A DNA stretch of 64,000 nucleotides from Clostridiales bacterium (GCA_019419865.1 JAHZIG010000005.1:1-64000), one strand, 5' to 3'. Shown: positions 1 through 7,641, counted from the first letter of the stretch. The notes: a model not told the origin generated them from the sequence alone. Numbers and translations: made by a program.

Positions 1-127
1 CAATCCTCACTGGTTGCCTGATTGATCTTGTGTCTAACTTTTGGGGGTCAGTACACAAAACCCAAAAGCGGCGGCTATATACAGTCGATGTTTAAGGATA
101 ACCGTAAACAGTTCCCTTTCTGCTTAT

Positions 128-156
128 ATTATACAATAAAATTTTTGAATCGTCAA
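128..156 (-). promoter_or_regulatory. Consensus sigma-A promoter of a truncated antisense-RNA module
   Basis: Read on the minus strand this is TTGACG, a 17-bp spacer, then TATAAT. The bases that follow (ATAAGCAGAAA..., ending in GGTTATCC) match the start of the antisense RNAs at 375-458 and 30868-30953. A hairpin with arms CTTTTGGG and CCCAAAAG at about 38-70 lies where those loci carry the hairpin around the toxin stop. The peptide half of the locus would lie at or beyond the left edge, and I could not identify it. Confidence 0.65.
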
Positions 157-194
157 GTAAAAATGAAACGCGGGGTTTGTAAATAAATTGTAAA

Positions 195-223
195 TTGACA
201 TAATTTGTTGAATAATATATAAT
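195..223 (+). promoter_or_regulatory. Sigma-A promoter of the small hydrophobic peptide gene
   Basis: TTGACA, a 17-bp spacer and TATAAT are perfect consensus elements. The start of transcription should be near 230, which leaves a leader of about 75 nt before the peptide start at 305. The leader contains AGCGGTTAGCCA (about 254-265), the complement of TGGCTAACCGC near 427-437 downstream of the peptide. That predicts pairing between the mRNA 5' and 3' ends, a hallmark of type I toxin mRNAs. Confidence 0.75.
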
Positions 224-304
224 TATCGTTAGCAGATTAGAGGTAATTGAAGAGCGGTTAGCCATCTCCTGTGTTGCAACGGCAACGGAAAGGAGGTGAA
301 GCTT

Positions 305-382
305 ATGTGGAATCCATTATTTTTTAAGATAGTGGTCGCTGTTATCATATTTTTGGTAATAGTATCACAAAGAGCGATATAA
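305..382 (+). CDS. 25-residue hydrophobic peptide, type I toxin candidate
   Basis: The ATG follows a strong ribosome binding site (AAAGGAGGTG) and opens a 25-codon frame starting MWNPLFFKIVVAVII. After an N-terminal Lys the peptide is one continuous hydrophobic segment, ending SQRAI. Small membrane peptides of this kind act as toxins in type I toxin-antitoxin systems. The assignment rests on architecture: a consensus promoter upstream, a hairpin that begins at the stop codon (arms about 378-407), mRNA 5'/3' complementarity and a convergent consensus promoter at 465-493. The sequence is not recognisably related to a named toxin family. A benign small membrane protein under antisense control remains possible. 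Confidence 0.65.
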   Translation: MWNPLFFKIVVAVIIFLVIVSQRAI

Positions 383-458
383 CCGCCCTCTGCCAAGAGC
401 GATTATATAGATTATTATAACCATTTTGGCTAACCGCAAAGCGGTTTACCTCTTTTCT
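375..458 (-). ncRNA. Antisense RNA, putative antitoxin of the 305-382 peptide
   Basis: Transcription from the minus-strand promoter at 465-493 would begin near 458. It runs through an AACCGC-TTT-GCGGTT hairpin and reaches a second hairpin (TATAATCGCTCT with AGGGCGGTTATA) that encloses the peptide stop codon. Both ends are inferred; the 3' end has no long U-run. The overlap with the toxin mRNA covers its 3' end, as in TxpA/RatA-type pairs. Confidence 0.5.
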
Positions 459-464
459 GCTTAT

Positions 465-493
465 ATTATACAATAAAATTTCTAAATAGTCAA
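465..493 (-). promoter_or_regulatory. Consensus sigma-A promoter of the antisense RNA
   Basis: On the minus strand the sequence reads TTGACT, 17 bp, TATAAT, followed by ATAAGCAG. The -35 box directly abuts CAACATAG, the terminal sequence of the interspersed heptad repeat; the same junction occurs at 30988. Confidence 0.75.
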
Positions 494-520
494 CATAGGA
501 TTTTAGGTAACAGGATAATT

Positions 521-1279
521 ATGAAACTTGGACTAATACAAACTAAACAGAATATACTATATGATTTTGCGTATCCTCATGAATTTTCCGCGGAGGAGCG
601 GCTGCGGCTCTCGGAAGAGATGGTCGAGCAGAATATACGGCTTATAAACGAGGCCGTATCCGGCGGCGCCGATCTGATATTGACGTCGGAGGCGATCAAT
701 TTTACCGGGACGCCGGTAGATAGGGAGACGTTTGATATAATCCCGGAATACGACGAGGGCGGCGGCGTTATAAAGCGGCTCAGGGATATATCGGCAAAGA
801 CCGGTTCGGCGATAGTCGCGGGGCTGTATAACAAGCGCGGCGGCAAGGCGTATAACTCCGCCGTATATATAGACCGCGGCGGTTCGGTTTTGGAGATCTA
901 CGATAAAAATAACTTGGCGGGAGACGAGAATATAGCGCTCACGCCGGGAACCGAGCAGAAAGTATTCGATACCGAGTTCGGGCGGATCGCGCTTTTGATC
1001 TGCTGGGATATGCAGCAGCCCGAATTCGTAAAACAGGCCGCAGAGCTGGGCGCGGAGCTGATCCTGTGCCCGACCTGGGGCTGGGAGATGCAGTACGGAC
1101 TAAAACGGGCGACCGAAAATAACGCGAATATAGCCGTCGCGATGGGCGTTCCGTACGGAAGCCCGATAGAAGGCGTAAGAGACCCGTCCATGCTCCTCTT
1201 ACGCGACGGGAGCATAGTAAAACAAGCGTCCCGCGACAAAGCCGAAGCGCTGATCGCCAACGTAGAGATTAGAAATTAG
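521..1279 (+). CDS. Carbon-nitrogen hydrolase (nitrilase superfamily)
   Basis: This 252-residue protein is a nitrilase/amidase-superfamily hydrolase, cleaving non-peptide C-N bonds of a small amide or nitrile; the substrate cannot be read from sequence. The catalytic Glu-Lys-Cys triad is visible as Glu in TSEAINF (about residue 57), Lys in YDKNNL (about 129) and Cys in LICWDMQQPE (about 161). Length is typical for a single-domain member and there is no signal peptide, so it is cytosolic. The ATG lies after ACAGGATAATT, a weak ribosome binding site in a fragment of the heptad repeat (about 491-516). The C-terminus NVEIRN and stop are encoded inside the repeat that begins at 1259, so the native end was probably replaced or extended. 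Confidence 0.85.
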   Translation: MKLGLIQTKQNILYDFAYPHEFSAEERLRLSEEMVEQNIRLINEAVSGGADLILTSEAINFTGTPVDRETFDIIPEYDEGGGVIKRLRDISAKTGSAIVAGLYNKRGGKAYNSAVYIDRGGSVLEIYDKNNLAGDENIALTPGTEQKVFDTEFGRIALLICWDMQQPEFVKQAAELGAELILCPTWGWEMQYGLKRATENNANIAVAMGVPYGSPIEGVRDPSMLLLRDGSIVKQASRDKAEALIANVEIRN

Positions 1280-1380
1280 CGAATAGCGAATAGGAGCCCA
1301 ATACGTTTCTGTAGCCGTAAAAACGGCGACTGTAACTGCATAGGAAAACATTGTATTCCATTTTCGCAAACGATAGAGTC
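1259..1380. repeat. Heptad-arm interspersed repeat, truncated copy
   Basis: The copy starts AACGTAG then AGATTAG and continues through the internal core (CCAATACG, CGGCGACTG, CATAGGAAAACATTGTATTCCA). It lacks the right CTAATC arm because a second copy begins at 1381, 122 bp later. Its first 21 bp encode the last residues and stop of the nitrilase. Confidence 0.8.
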
Positions 1381-1563
1381 AACGTAGAGATTAGCGATTA
1401 GAGAATAGCGAATAGGAGCCCAATACGCTTCTATAAACAAAAAAACGGCCTCTAAAGCCGCATAGGAAAACATTGTATTCCATTTCGCGAACGTTAGAGT
1501 TTGGCGTTAAAGAAAGGAATTTTACCTCCTATTCTCTAATCCCTAATCTCTAATCGCTATGTT
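1381..1563. repeat. Heptad-arm interspersed repeat, complete copy (183 bp)
   Basis: The left arm is five 7-bp units: AACGTAG, AGATTAG, CGATTAG, AGAATAG, CGAATAG. The right arm is the inverted series CTATTCT, CTAATCC, CTAATCT, CTAATCG, ending CTATGTT. The core shares CATAGGAAAACATTGTATTC with the preceding copy. It abuts the tRNA-like tandem repeat at 1568. Confidence 0.85.
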
Positions 1564-1567
1564 GGGC

Positions 1568-1881
1568 CTGCCCGGCGGAGTCGAACCATTGGATTTTGCT
1601 CTAACAAGCAAAATCCCCGGCTCGCACGCGAGCCGAATAAATTCGCCCGGGGTTTCCCGGGCGTGGGTCGGCGGTTCGAATAAACGAAAAGGACGTCGAA
1701 ATCGACGCCCTATATATTATGGCGCTGCCCGGCGGAGTCAAACCATTGGATTTTGCTCTAACAAGCAAAATCCCCGGCTCGCACGCGAGCCGAATAAATT
1801 CGCCCGGGGTTTCCCGGGCGTGGGTCGGCGGTTCGAATAAACGAAAAGGACGTCGAAATCGACGCCCTATATATTATGGCG
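1568..1881. repeat. Two tandem 157-bp units, each headed by a tRNA-Thr 3'-end fragment
   Basis: CTGCCCGGCGGAGTCGAACC recurs at 1568, 1725 and 1882, exactly 157 bp apart. The third occurrence continues into the tRNA-derived att site. After the tRNA-like start each unit holds perfect inverted repeats: GGATTTTGCT/AGCAAAATCC, CGGCTCG/CGAGCCG, CGCCCGGG/CCCGGGCG and CGTCGA/TCGACG. Near its end is GTCGGCGGTTCGAA, the same T-arm in opposite orientation. Open frames through the region are artefacts of the repeat. It looks like accreted short insertions at a tRNA-derived site, but no mechanism can be proved. Confidence 0.85.
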
Positions 1882-1921
1882 CTGCCCGGCGGAGTCGAAC
1901 CGCCGACCTCTTCCTTACCAA
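1881..1921. other. attL-like site (tRNA-Thr 3' fragment)
   Basis: These 41 bases are identical to 12923-12963 within the intact tRNA-Thr gene, covering the acceptor 3' strand, T arm and part of the anticodon arm. Identity ends after TTACCAA: the left copy continues TGCTG and the right continues GGAAG of the real tRNA. Confidence 0.85.
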
Positions 1922-2038
1922 TGCTGATTATTATTTATCGCATTTTTCGGTGTTAATCTGTAATATACGTTTTTGCGCCGTTTGCGTCGTTTTACTTTTT
2001 CTGACAATGCATAAAATTATGTCTTTTTTAGTCTCTGT

Positions 2039-2060
2039 AGTCACCTAATAGTCACCTAAA
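2039..2060. repeat. Paired AGTCACCTA sites, left copy (putative integrase arm sites)
   Basis: AGTCACCTA occurs twice 11 bp apart, and the whole 22-bp block is repeated at 12832-12853 near the other end. Tandem sites about one helical turn apart near both ends of an integrated element are typical of arm-type sites of tyrosine integrases. The block is adjacent to the integrase gene stop. Confidence 0.6.
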
Positions 2061-2061
2061 A

Positions 2062-3405
2062 TTATATCGCCGATTTGTTTAAAACATTTTCGAGAGCGTC
2101 TGAAGCCGCGCGGTCGAGCGACTTTAAAGCGTGAACGTATATATTCATCGTCGTACTTGTTTGAGCGTGCCCGAGTCGCGCCGACACTGTTCTTACATCT
2201 ATGTTTTGGGATATAAGCAATGTCGCAGACGTATGTCTTAGGCCGTGAAGCGTTATATTGGGCAATAACAGTTGTTCTTTCTCGCTTTGGGGTATGCCGC
2301 CGTTTGATTCTATGAGATCGTTATAATCCCTGAGTATTTGTTTTAAACGCTTATACGGCGTTGAATAGAACATTAATCCGCCGTCTTCGTTTGTAAATAG
2401 GTATCCTTTGGGGTTATTCCAACGATCGCCATACTTTAATTGTTTTTGCGCTTGTTCCTGTTTAAGCTGAAAAATTAAAGATATTACGGTTTCGGGGAGC
2501 GTAACCACCCGGATAGACGTTTTGGTTTTTGGCTCTTTTATAATCGTTTGCTTATTGGCGTATGATACGGATTTATTTATGCTTACGGTGTTTTTGTCAA
2601 AGTCTACGTCGTTAAATGTAAGTCCAAGTAATTCGCCCTTTCTGAGACCGCCGAATAATGCGATATTAAACAATACTTTAAATTGGAGCGGGACGGTTCT
2701 TTTTTCCGTGTAATCGTCTACGTAATACGCTTTACCGGTATCGTCTATCCTTTTATGTCCTTTTACGGCGTGAGGGTAACTCATTTCAAGAGCGTTAAGA
2801 AACAGGATAGCTTGCTCCGGAGTAAAATAATCGCTTTTGGTAATAGTATTTTCATAGTTCGGGACGTTGACGCGTTCGCACGGGTTAGTATCTATTATCT
2901 GCCAATTTACGGCGCAATGTAATAACCCCGACAAAACGTTATTTATTTTCTGTATTGTCGCTTTAGAAAATCCCCCGCTTTTTCCGTCAAGTCTTACGTT
3001 ATCATTTTTTAAATGGTTATAAAATTCTTGTATATGGAGCGGCTTAATTTGCGCTGTTTTTAAATGTCCTAAAGCGGGGACAATATACCTTTCAAGGTAA
3101 TATTTATATTGTTCTTGCGTTTTGGCCGTGAGGCGCTGTATGACATATTCTTTATACCACTTGTCCGCCAATTCGGCGAGCGTGATTTTCTCGCCGTCAA
3201 GATACCGACCGTTTATAACGCTTTGCTCAAACTCGAACGCGACCCGCTCCAGCTCTTTTTTGTTTTGTAATTCGGTCTTATACGGATCGGGCTTAAAGGT
3301 TTTGATTTTGCGGATTTTCTTGCCGCGCGTATCGTATCCGTTAGACACTATGATCTTATATGTTACGCCGCCTTTTTTGTTAACGTTTTTTTCAATGCTC
3401 GCCAT
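2062..3405 (-). CDS. Tyrosine recombinase integrase
   Basis: This 447-residue phage/ICE-type integrase would catalyse insertion and excision at the tRNA-Thr att sites. The N-terminal 60 residues resemble the arm-binding domain (MASIEKNVNKKGGVTYK). Residues about 75-180 form the SAM-like core-binding domain. The catalytic domain carries Arg in GGLRKGELLGL (about 255), HGLRHTSATLL (about 390) and GHAQTSTTMNIYVHAL with the nucleophilic Tyr (about 425). The ATG is preceded by GGGGGATTTAT. It lies about 140 bp from attL and reads toward it. All catalytic residues appear present, so the enzyme is probably functional. Confidence 0.93.
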   Translation of the reverse strand: MASIEKNVNKKGGVTYKIIVSNGYDTRGKKIRKIKTFKPDPYKTELQNKKELERVAFEFEQSVINGRYLDGEKITLAELADKWYKEYVIQRLTAKTQEQYKYYLERYIVPALGHLKTAQIKPLHIQEFYNHLKNDNVRLDGKSGGFSKATIQKINNVLSGLLHCAVNWQIIDTNPCERVNVPNYENTITKSDYFTPEQAILFLNALEMSYPHAVKGHKRIDDTGKAYYVDDYTEKRTVPLQFKVLFNIALFGGLRKGELLGLTFNDVDFDKNTVSINKSVSYANKQTIIKEPKTKTSIRVVTLPETVISLIFQLKQEQAQKQLKYGDRWNNPKGYLFTNEDGGLMFYSTPYKRLKQILRDYNDLIESNGGIPQSEKEQLLLPNITLHGLRHTSATLLISQNIDVRTVSARLGHAQTSTTMNIYVHALKSLDRAASDALENVLNKSAI

Positions 3406-3520
3406 ATAAATCCCCCTTATATTATCCTGAACATATATACCGCCTTGCCTAATATGCGCGCCCTGCCGGATTCAATTTCATCGTCCGTTATATTGAGCAT
3501 GTCGTTTTGTTCGTCGTTGT

Positions 3521-4654
3521 TTACACCTTTTTTGCATAGTTGCGAAAGTTATTATTTTTGAACCATTGTTTATAATCGTCTATGCTGATATCTCCGTTTT
3601 GCGCTTGCCGCAATTTTTCTTTTGCCGATTTATGCCAATTATCAAATAGAGCGTCAACGTCTTTAACGTTGTTTTTGTTGCGGTTCTTCCAACCGTTGGC
3701 CGTCTTATACGCGGATCGGTATGTTTTTAATAGCTCGTCGTTGTTGATCTTGATCTCATAGCCTAACTGTCTGCAAGTTTTGCCATTCTTGAATACGTTG
3801 TTACAGTATTTTTCGTCGGAGCGGCTGGACGGATAAAAATATTTTCCACAATTCTCGCACTTTTTTAACCATTGGTTGTTTTTGATTAACTGTGTAACAC
3901 CATAGTTAAAAAATGCCTGTAATGTTTTAAATTTGAGTTCTTCTCGAACTTTTATATGATTGCCTAAGTTGTAATTGTGGTCAAAATAATTTAATGTCGT
4001 TTTCTGTGATATTTCAGAGACAATTTCAAAGGCGTTATCAAGCTTTCTCTGTAATTCGTGTAGCATAGTAGTATCAGCGTCTTTTGTAGTTTCTGATATA
4101 TCAAAGCGCGAGGCGTCTAAATTTGCTAGTATATCCTCTACAAAACTGATTTCTGTAAGCTTATACGGTTTATTAAGTATTTTGTTTATAGTATTTTCTA
4201 ATATCGATGTATTGAGCCTTAAAACTTCCATCTCTTTAATTGCACTAAAAGCGCATAGTAATTTGTCTAACGCGTCGCTAAAATCAGAATAAAATACAGT
4301 CCTGCACTCCGCTGAATATGCTAAATCATATTGAAAATATTCGTGGATATTTTCTCTTTTTTCCCTACGGTATAACATTAAATTTTGAAACGTTGTATAA
4401 TCTTCCCTTTGTGATAATAATACACAATTTATAAAATCATTTAATTCGTTATCGTGTAAAAATGATGTGTCTTCCTTTTCCATTAAGTTCATTTTATACC
4501 AATCATAAAGCGCACTTTTATTAGAACGTAAGTTCAAAATAAATGCTATTATTTCTCCAATATTGTGTTTTTCGTTATAGAAAGTTGTTGCGGGAAACTT
4601 AAGCGAATGGGCAACATAATCAGCATAACAATGTAAAGTAATTGCAAATTCCAT
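3521..4654 (-). CDS. Zinc-finger-containing protein, DUF6076-like
   Basis: This 377-residue protein has a divergent, mainly helical N-terminal region and a Cys-rich module at about 265-300: CENCGKYFYPSSRSDEKYCN followed by a further Cys in GKTCRQLG. That CxxC...C...C layout matches the treble-clef/CGNR-like zinc site of DUF6076-type proteins common in Firmicutes integrative elements. The remainder is rich in Asn and Lys. The ATG follows AGAGAGGTAGTG. It is convergent with nothing and divergent from the HTH/excisionase pair, sharing the intergenic region 4655-4822. Its function is unknown; a nucleic-acid-binding or regulatory role is only suggested by the zinc module. Confidence 0.6.
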   Translation of the reverse strand: MEFAITLHCYADYVAHSLKFPATTFYNEKHNIGEIIAFILNLRSNKSALYDWYKMNLMEKEDTSFLHDNELNDFINCVLLSQREDYTTFQNLMLYRREKRENIHEYFQYDLAYSAECRTVFYSDFSDALDKLLCAFSAIKEMEVLRLNTSILENTINKILNKPYKLTEISFVEDILANLDASRFDISETTKDADTTMLHELQRKLDNAFEIVSEISQKTTLNYFDHNYNLGNHIKVREELKFKTLQAFFNYGVTQLIKNNQWLKKCENCGKYFYPSSRSDEKYCNNVFKNGKTCRQLGYEIKINNDELLKTYRSAYKTANGWKNRNKNNVKDVDALFDNWHKSAKEKLRQAQNGDISIDDYKQWFKNNNFRNYAKKV

Positions 4655-4686
4655 TTTGTGGACACTACCTCTCTATATTCTTAAAT

Positions 4687-4766
4687 TATAGACTGTCTAT
4701 ATTATTTTTAAAATAAGTCTTGACCGATCCATAATTATGATGGTATAATCATCGTAGACAGTATAA
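4687..4766 (+). promoter_or_regulatory. Promoter and palindromic operator of the HTH/excisionase operon
   Basis: TTGACC (4720-4725), 18 bp and TATAAT (4744-4749) form a good promoter directed at the HTH gene. Flanking it are the palindrome ATAGACTGTCTAT (about 4687-4699) and a related half CGTAGACAGTATAAC just after the -10 box. The repeated motif suggests a repressor site, possibly for the encoded HTH protein. This is inference from symmetry and position. Confidence 0.55.
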
Positions 4767-4822
4767 CACGGCTTTTTAAATCTGTCAACATCATCATAAA
4801 AATTTTGAGGGGAGACTTTAAT

Positions 4823-5008
4823 ATGAAAAACGCCGAGCTAAAAGCTATGATCCGGTCAGCCGGATTAGCGCAATGGAAAGTTGCGCAGGAGGTAGGAATT
4901 TCCGAAAATACTTTAATACGTTGGTTTAGAACCGAGTTACCGCCGGAGAAACAGGAACGTATTTACCAGGCGATCAAAAATTTAGAGAGGGGGCGAGTAC
5001 AGTGTTAG
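4823..5008 (+). CDS. Small helix-turn-helix DNA-binding protein
   Basis: The chosen ATG gives a 61-residue protein beginning MKNAELKAMIRSAGL, with the ribosome binding site GAGGGGAG 9 nt upstream; an upstream in-frame start lacks one. Residues about 12-40 (AQWKVAQEVGISENTLIRWFR) fit a helix-turn-helix with the tight turn VGIS. The end overlaps the GTG start of the next gene by 7 bp, so the two are translationally coupled. A transcriptional regulator of the element is likely. Confidence 0.65.
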   Translation: MKNAELKAMIRSAGLAQWKVAQEVGISENTLIRWFRTELPPEKQERIYQAIKNLERGRVQC

Positions 5009-5202
5009 AGACCGTAGGTTTAAAGATCCCCCGCATGCTTAAGATCGACGAGGCGGCGGCGGAATTTGGTTTAACGCGGCATTTCGTCAGACAGCTTTGT
5101 CTAAACGATAAAATCGTTTACGTTAAGGCTGGTCGCAAGTATTTGATAAACGCCGAAAAGCTGGCCGAATATTTAAACACGGGAGATAAGAATTTTGAAT
5201 AA
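5002..5202 (+). CDS. Excisionase-family DNA-binding protein
   Basis: The 66-residue product reads KIDEAAAEFGLTRHFVRQLC, then a basic segment ending KAGRKYLINAEKLAEYL. This is the winged-helix layout of MerR/excisionase-like proteins (HTH_17): a recognition helix, a wing with GRKYLI, and a C-terminal helix. The start is GTG at 5002 inside the preceding gene. Together with the integrase it probably sets the direction of recombination at attL/attR, though HTH_17 proteins can also be plain regulators. Confidence 0.75.
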   Translation: MLETVGLKIPRMLKIDEAAAEFGLTRHFVRQLCLNDKIVYVKAGRKYLINAEKLAEYLNTGDKNFE

Positions 5203-5346
5203 TAAAAAGCTCTATGCTTTTACACATAGAGCGAACCAATACAATACAGGCGCGGAACGTTTTGCCGCTCCGCCCTTGTATACGTTTATTATATCGCAGA
5301 ATGTCCGTTCAGTCAATATGGACATGAAAATTTAGAGGTGTTAAGA
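5203..5346. promoter_or_regulatory. Structured intergenic region with hairpins and an inverted repeat
   Basis: Directly after the excisionase stop lies GCTCTATG-8 nt-CATAGAGC. A second stem (TACAGGCG...GGAACG with CGCTCC...CTTGTA) follows. Before the next gene ATGTCC and GGACAT form an inverted repeat (about 5301-5325). The first hairpin may end the upstream transcript and the last may be an operator; neither is certain. Confidence 0.4.
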
Positions 5347-5688
5347 ATGGAAAGAGATATATTATTAACATTGATAGGTCACGGAGCCGACAACGCTATC
5401 CACCTCGCCGATCTGGTACGGCTTACCGGGCTTGAGTCGCGGATCGTTCGAAAGAGGATCGAGACGCTCCGCCGACAGGGTTGCGTTATCGCCGCCGACG
5501 AGCACGGATATTACTATCCGTCAACTTACGCGGAGCTTAGTCATTACGTCAAGCGCACAGAGAAACAGGCGAAAAGTATATTGTTTACGCTTAAGGCCGC
5601 GCGGCGCAAGAGGCGGGAGATGGCGAGTCAAACAGACATGCCGCTCCCGTTTACGGAGCTTATAGATGAAGAAAAGGGGGATTGTTAA
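5347..5688 (+). CDS. Winged-helix protein of the element replication module
   Basis: With the ATG at 5347 (AGAGGTG 6 nt upstream) the product is 113 residues. Residues about 15-65 (DNAIHLADLVRLTGLESRIVRKRIETLRRQGCVIAADEHGYYYP) form a winged helix: helix, recognition helix, then a wing with the YYYPST strand. The remainder is basic (KAARRKRREM) and ends FTELIDEEKGDC. It lies one base before the replication initiator, after a probable operator, so it may regulate or assist replication. The exact family was not recognised. Confidence 0.55.
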   Translation: MERDILLTLIGHGADNAIHLADLVRLTGLESRIVRKRIETLRRQGCVIAADEHGYYYPSTYAELSHYVKRTEKQAKSILFTLKAARRKRREMASQTDMPLPFTELIDEEKGDC

Positions 5689-6453
5689 GTGGGGGATCAT
5701 AGAATGTTTAGTAATTCTATTGTAGATACAGACAAATTTCTTGATATGCCCGCAACTACGCGAGCGCTGTATTTCCATTTAGGGATGGCGGCGGACGATT
5801 TTGGTTTTGTTGGATCGCCGAAAAAAATTATGCGATCAACAAACAGCTCGCAATCAGATTTAGAATTGTTGATATTGAAAAGCTATATCATACCGTTTGA
5901 AAGCGGCGTGTGCGTTATCACAGATTGGAATGTGAACAACGTAATCCGCAAAGATCGTGTAAAACCAACCGTTTACGCGTCTGAATTAGAATTGTTGAAA
6001 TGCGAAGCAAATAAGCCGTATACGCTAATTCAAGATGCTGACAACCAAGTGACAACCATATGTCAACCAAATGACAACAAAGTGACCGCACAAGATAAGG
6101 TAAGTAAAGATAAGATAAGTAAAGGTAAGGTATATATAGACGCGACCGAAGAAAAAACAGCGCAAAAATCTTCAAAACCAAAGCCTGCTAAACACAAATA
6201 CGGCGAATATAAAAACGTATTGCTTAGCGATGAAGATATGGCCAAGTTAAAAAGTGAGTTCCCCAGCGACTGGCAGGCACGAATAGAACGCCTTAGCGAT
6301 TATATAGCGTGTAAGGGTGATAAGTATAAAAATCATCTGGCTGTTATTCGCAACTGGGCTAAAAGGGATAAACCCGCTCCGAACGGCCAACAGGTTAAAG
6401 ACTCATACCAAGAAGCCGTCGCCGAGTGGGGAATACACAGCACAGTACTATGA
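5689..6453 (+). CDS. Phage-type replication initiator (replisome organizer)
   Basis: The start GTG at 5689 has AAAGGGGG 8 nt upstream and abuts the preceding TAA; an ATG at 5704 is an alternative. Residues 1-110 (MFSNSIVDTDKFLDMPATTRALYFHLGMAADDFGFV, then LLILKSYIIPFE and VITDWNVNNVIRKDRV) match the N-terminal winged-helix of phage replisome organizers. A charged linker with Lys-rich repeats follows (about 125-165, DKVSKDKISKGKV). The C-terminal region (about 175-245, LSDEDMAKLKSEFPSDW...HLAVIRNWAKRD) is typical of the same group. It lies just before a DnaC-like loader, the usual initiator-loader arrangement. Confidence 0.8.
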   Translation: MGDHRMFSNSIVDTDKFLDMPATTRALYFHLGMAADDFGFVGSPKKIMRSTNSSQSDLELLILKSYIIPFESGVCVITDWNVNNVIRKDRVKPTVYASELELLKCEANKPYTLIQDADNQVTTICQPNDNKVTAQDKVSKDKISKGKVYIDATEEKTAQKSSKPKPAKHKYGEYKNVLLSDEDMAKLKSEFPSDWQARIERLSDYIACKGDKYKNHLAVIRNWAKRDKPAPNGQQVKDSYQEAVAEWGIHSTVL

Positions 6454-6469
6454 CTTTCGGAGGTATCAA

Positions 6470-7303
6470 ATGCGTAATTATTTCGAGAAAATGTTAAAAA
6501 CCATGCCCGAAAGCGCTAAGCGGGCGTTTGAAGAGTATAGCAAGTTGAGCGATGAGGAAAAATTAGCGTTCGACGTAACCCGCTATAACAGCGAGGTTCG
6601 AGAGAATACGGACGGCGGTATCGACTGCGATATTTGCCATAATAAGCGTCAGATTGCAAAAATAGGCGATAACGGGCAAATTGTTTATACTGACTGCGTA
6701 TGCGTTAGACAACGCGCTTTGTACGCGCAAATGCGCCGGAGCGGAGCGGCCAACCCGGACAAATACACATTCGACAGCTATAAAGCCGTTACAGACTGGC
6801 AGAAACAAATTAAGCAAAAGGCTATCGCGTTTTTAAACGACGATGTTAAGTCGTGGTTTTTCATAGGCGGTCAAGTCGGAGCGGGAAAGACGCACATATG
6901 CACGGCTATCTTGCTTGACGAGCTTAAGCGGGGTAAGCGCTGTAGATATATGTCCTGGACTTCGGACATGATCAGACTAAACGCGTTGATCAATGACCGC
7001 GATTACATAACCGAGAAAGAGAAATTCACAAAGGCGGAAGCGCTTTATGTCGACGATCTGTTTAAACACCGTAAGGGCGACCAACCGACAAGCGGAGAGT
7101 TTAACCGGGCTATGGAAATACTAAACGAGCGATACAACCTTTTCGGCAAGTATCCCAAAACCATAATCAGCAGCGAATACACGACCGCCGAGCTTTTGAA
7201 GATAGACGAAGCCCTTGCAAGTCGCATAATTGAGCGGACAAGCGGCGGCTTTGCTATCGACATAGCGCGGGATATAGGCAAAAACCACAGGCTTAAAACC
7301 TGA
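6470..7303 (+). CDS. dnaC: DnaC-like helicase loader ATPase
   Basis: The ATG at 6470 has GGAGGT about 6 nt upstream, giving 277 residues; the longer upstream frame overlaps the initiator. A Cys module CDICHNK...DCVCV (about residues 46-75) lies before the AAA+ domain, as in phage DnaC/IstB-type loaders. Walker A is GGQVGAGKTH (about 135) and Walker B is EALYVDDLFK (about 195). Sensor region SSEYTTAELL and C-terminal RIIERTSGGFAIDIARDIGKNHR (arginine finger region) complete the fold. It would load the host DnaB-type helicase at the element origin with the upstream initiator. Confidence 0.85.
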   Translation: MRNYFEKMLKTMPESAKRAFEEYSKLSDEEKLAFDVTRYNSEVRENTDGGIDCDICHNKRQIAKIGDNGQIVYTDCVCVRQRALYAQMRRSGAANPDKYTFDSYKAVTDWQKQIKQKAIAFLNDDVKSWFFIGGQVGAGKTHICTAILLDELKRGKRCRYMSWTSDMIRLNALINDRDYITEKEKFTKAEALYVDDLFKHRKGDQPTSGEFNRAMEILNERYNLFGKYPKTIISSEYTTAELLKIDEALASRIIERTSGGFAIDIARDIGKNHRLKT

Positions 7304-7641
7304 TCGAGACGCGGATATAAAAAAGCCCCGAGCGCGACCGACGCTCGAGACGCTTTGATAAAAACCAGATGTATTAATATATCGCCGATATAATACCACA
7401 TACTCGAGGCGCTGTCAAGCGTCGTAAAAACTTTTGACGATTGATTTTACACTATGCACGGTCGGCTGTAAAGTTTATATCGTCGTTGTGATTAAATTTT
7501 ATGGGCTAATTTACACGAAAATATATTTAGACATAAACTACATGCTTGAAAACAAGCGTCGATTTTAGACTGTATTTTAAGGCTTATATAGGTATTTGCG
7601 TATTTCAGCATATTTGGCTGATTACGCGTGAATAAATCGTT

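Noticed and set aside
1-95. Toxin frame ending at position 95
   Set aside because: An open frame exists to the left edge but is hydrophilic toward its end and overlaps the predicted hairpin, so it does not resemble the other peptides.
1559-2048. Two overlapping open frames of 93 and 109 codons
   Set aside because: They are translations of the 157-bp tandem repeat and tRNA fragment, with no ribosome binding site and identical internal segments caused by the repeat.
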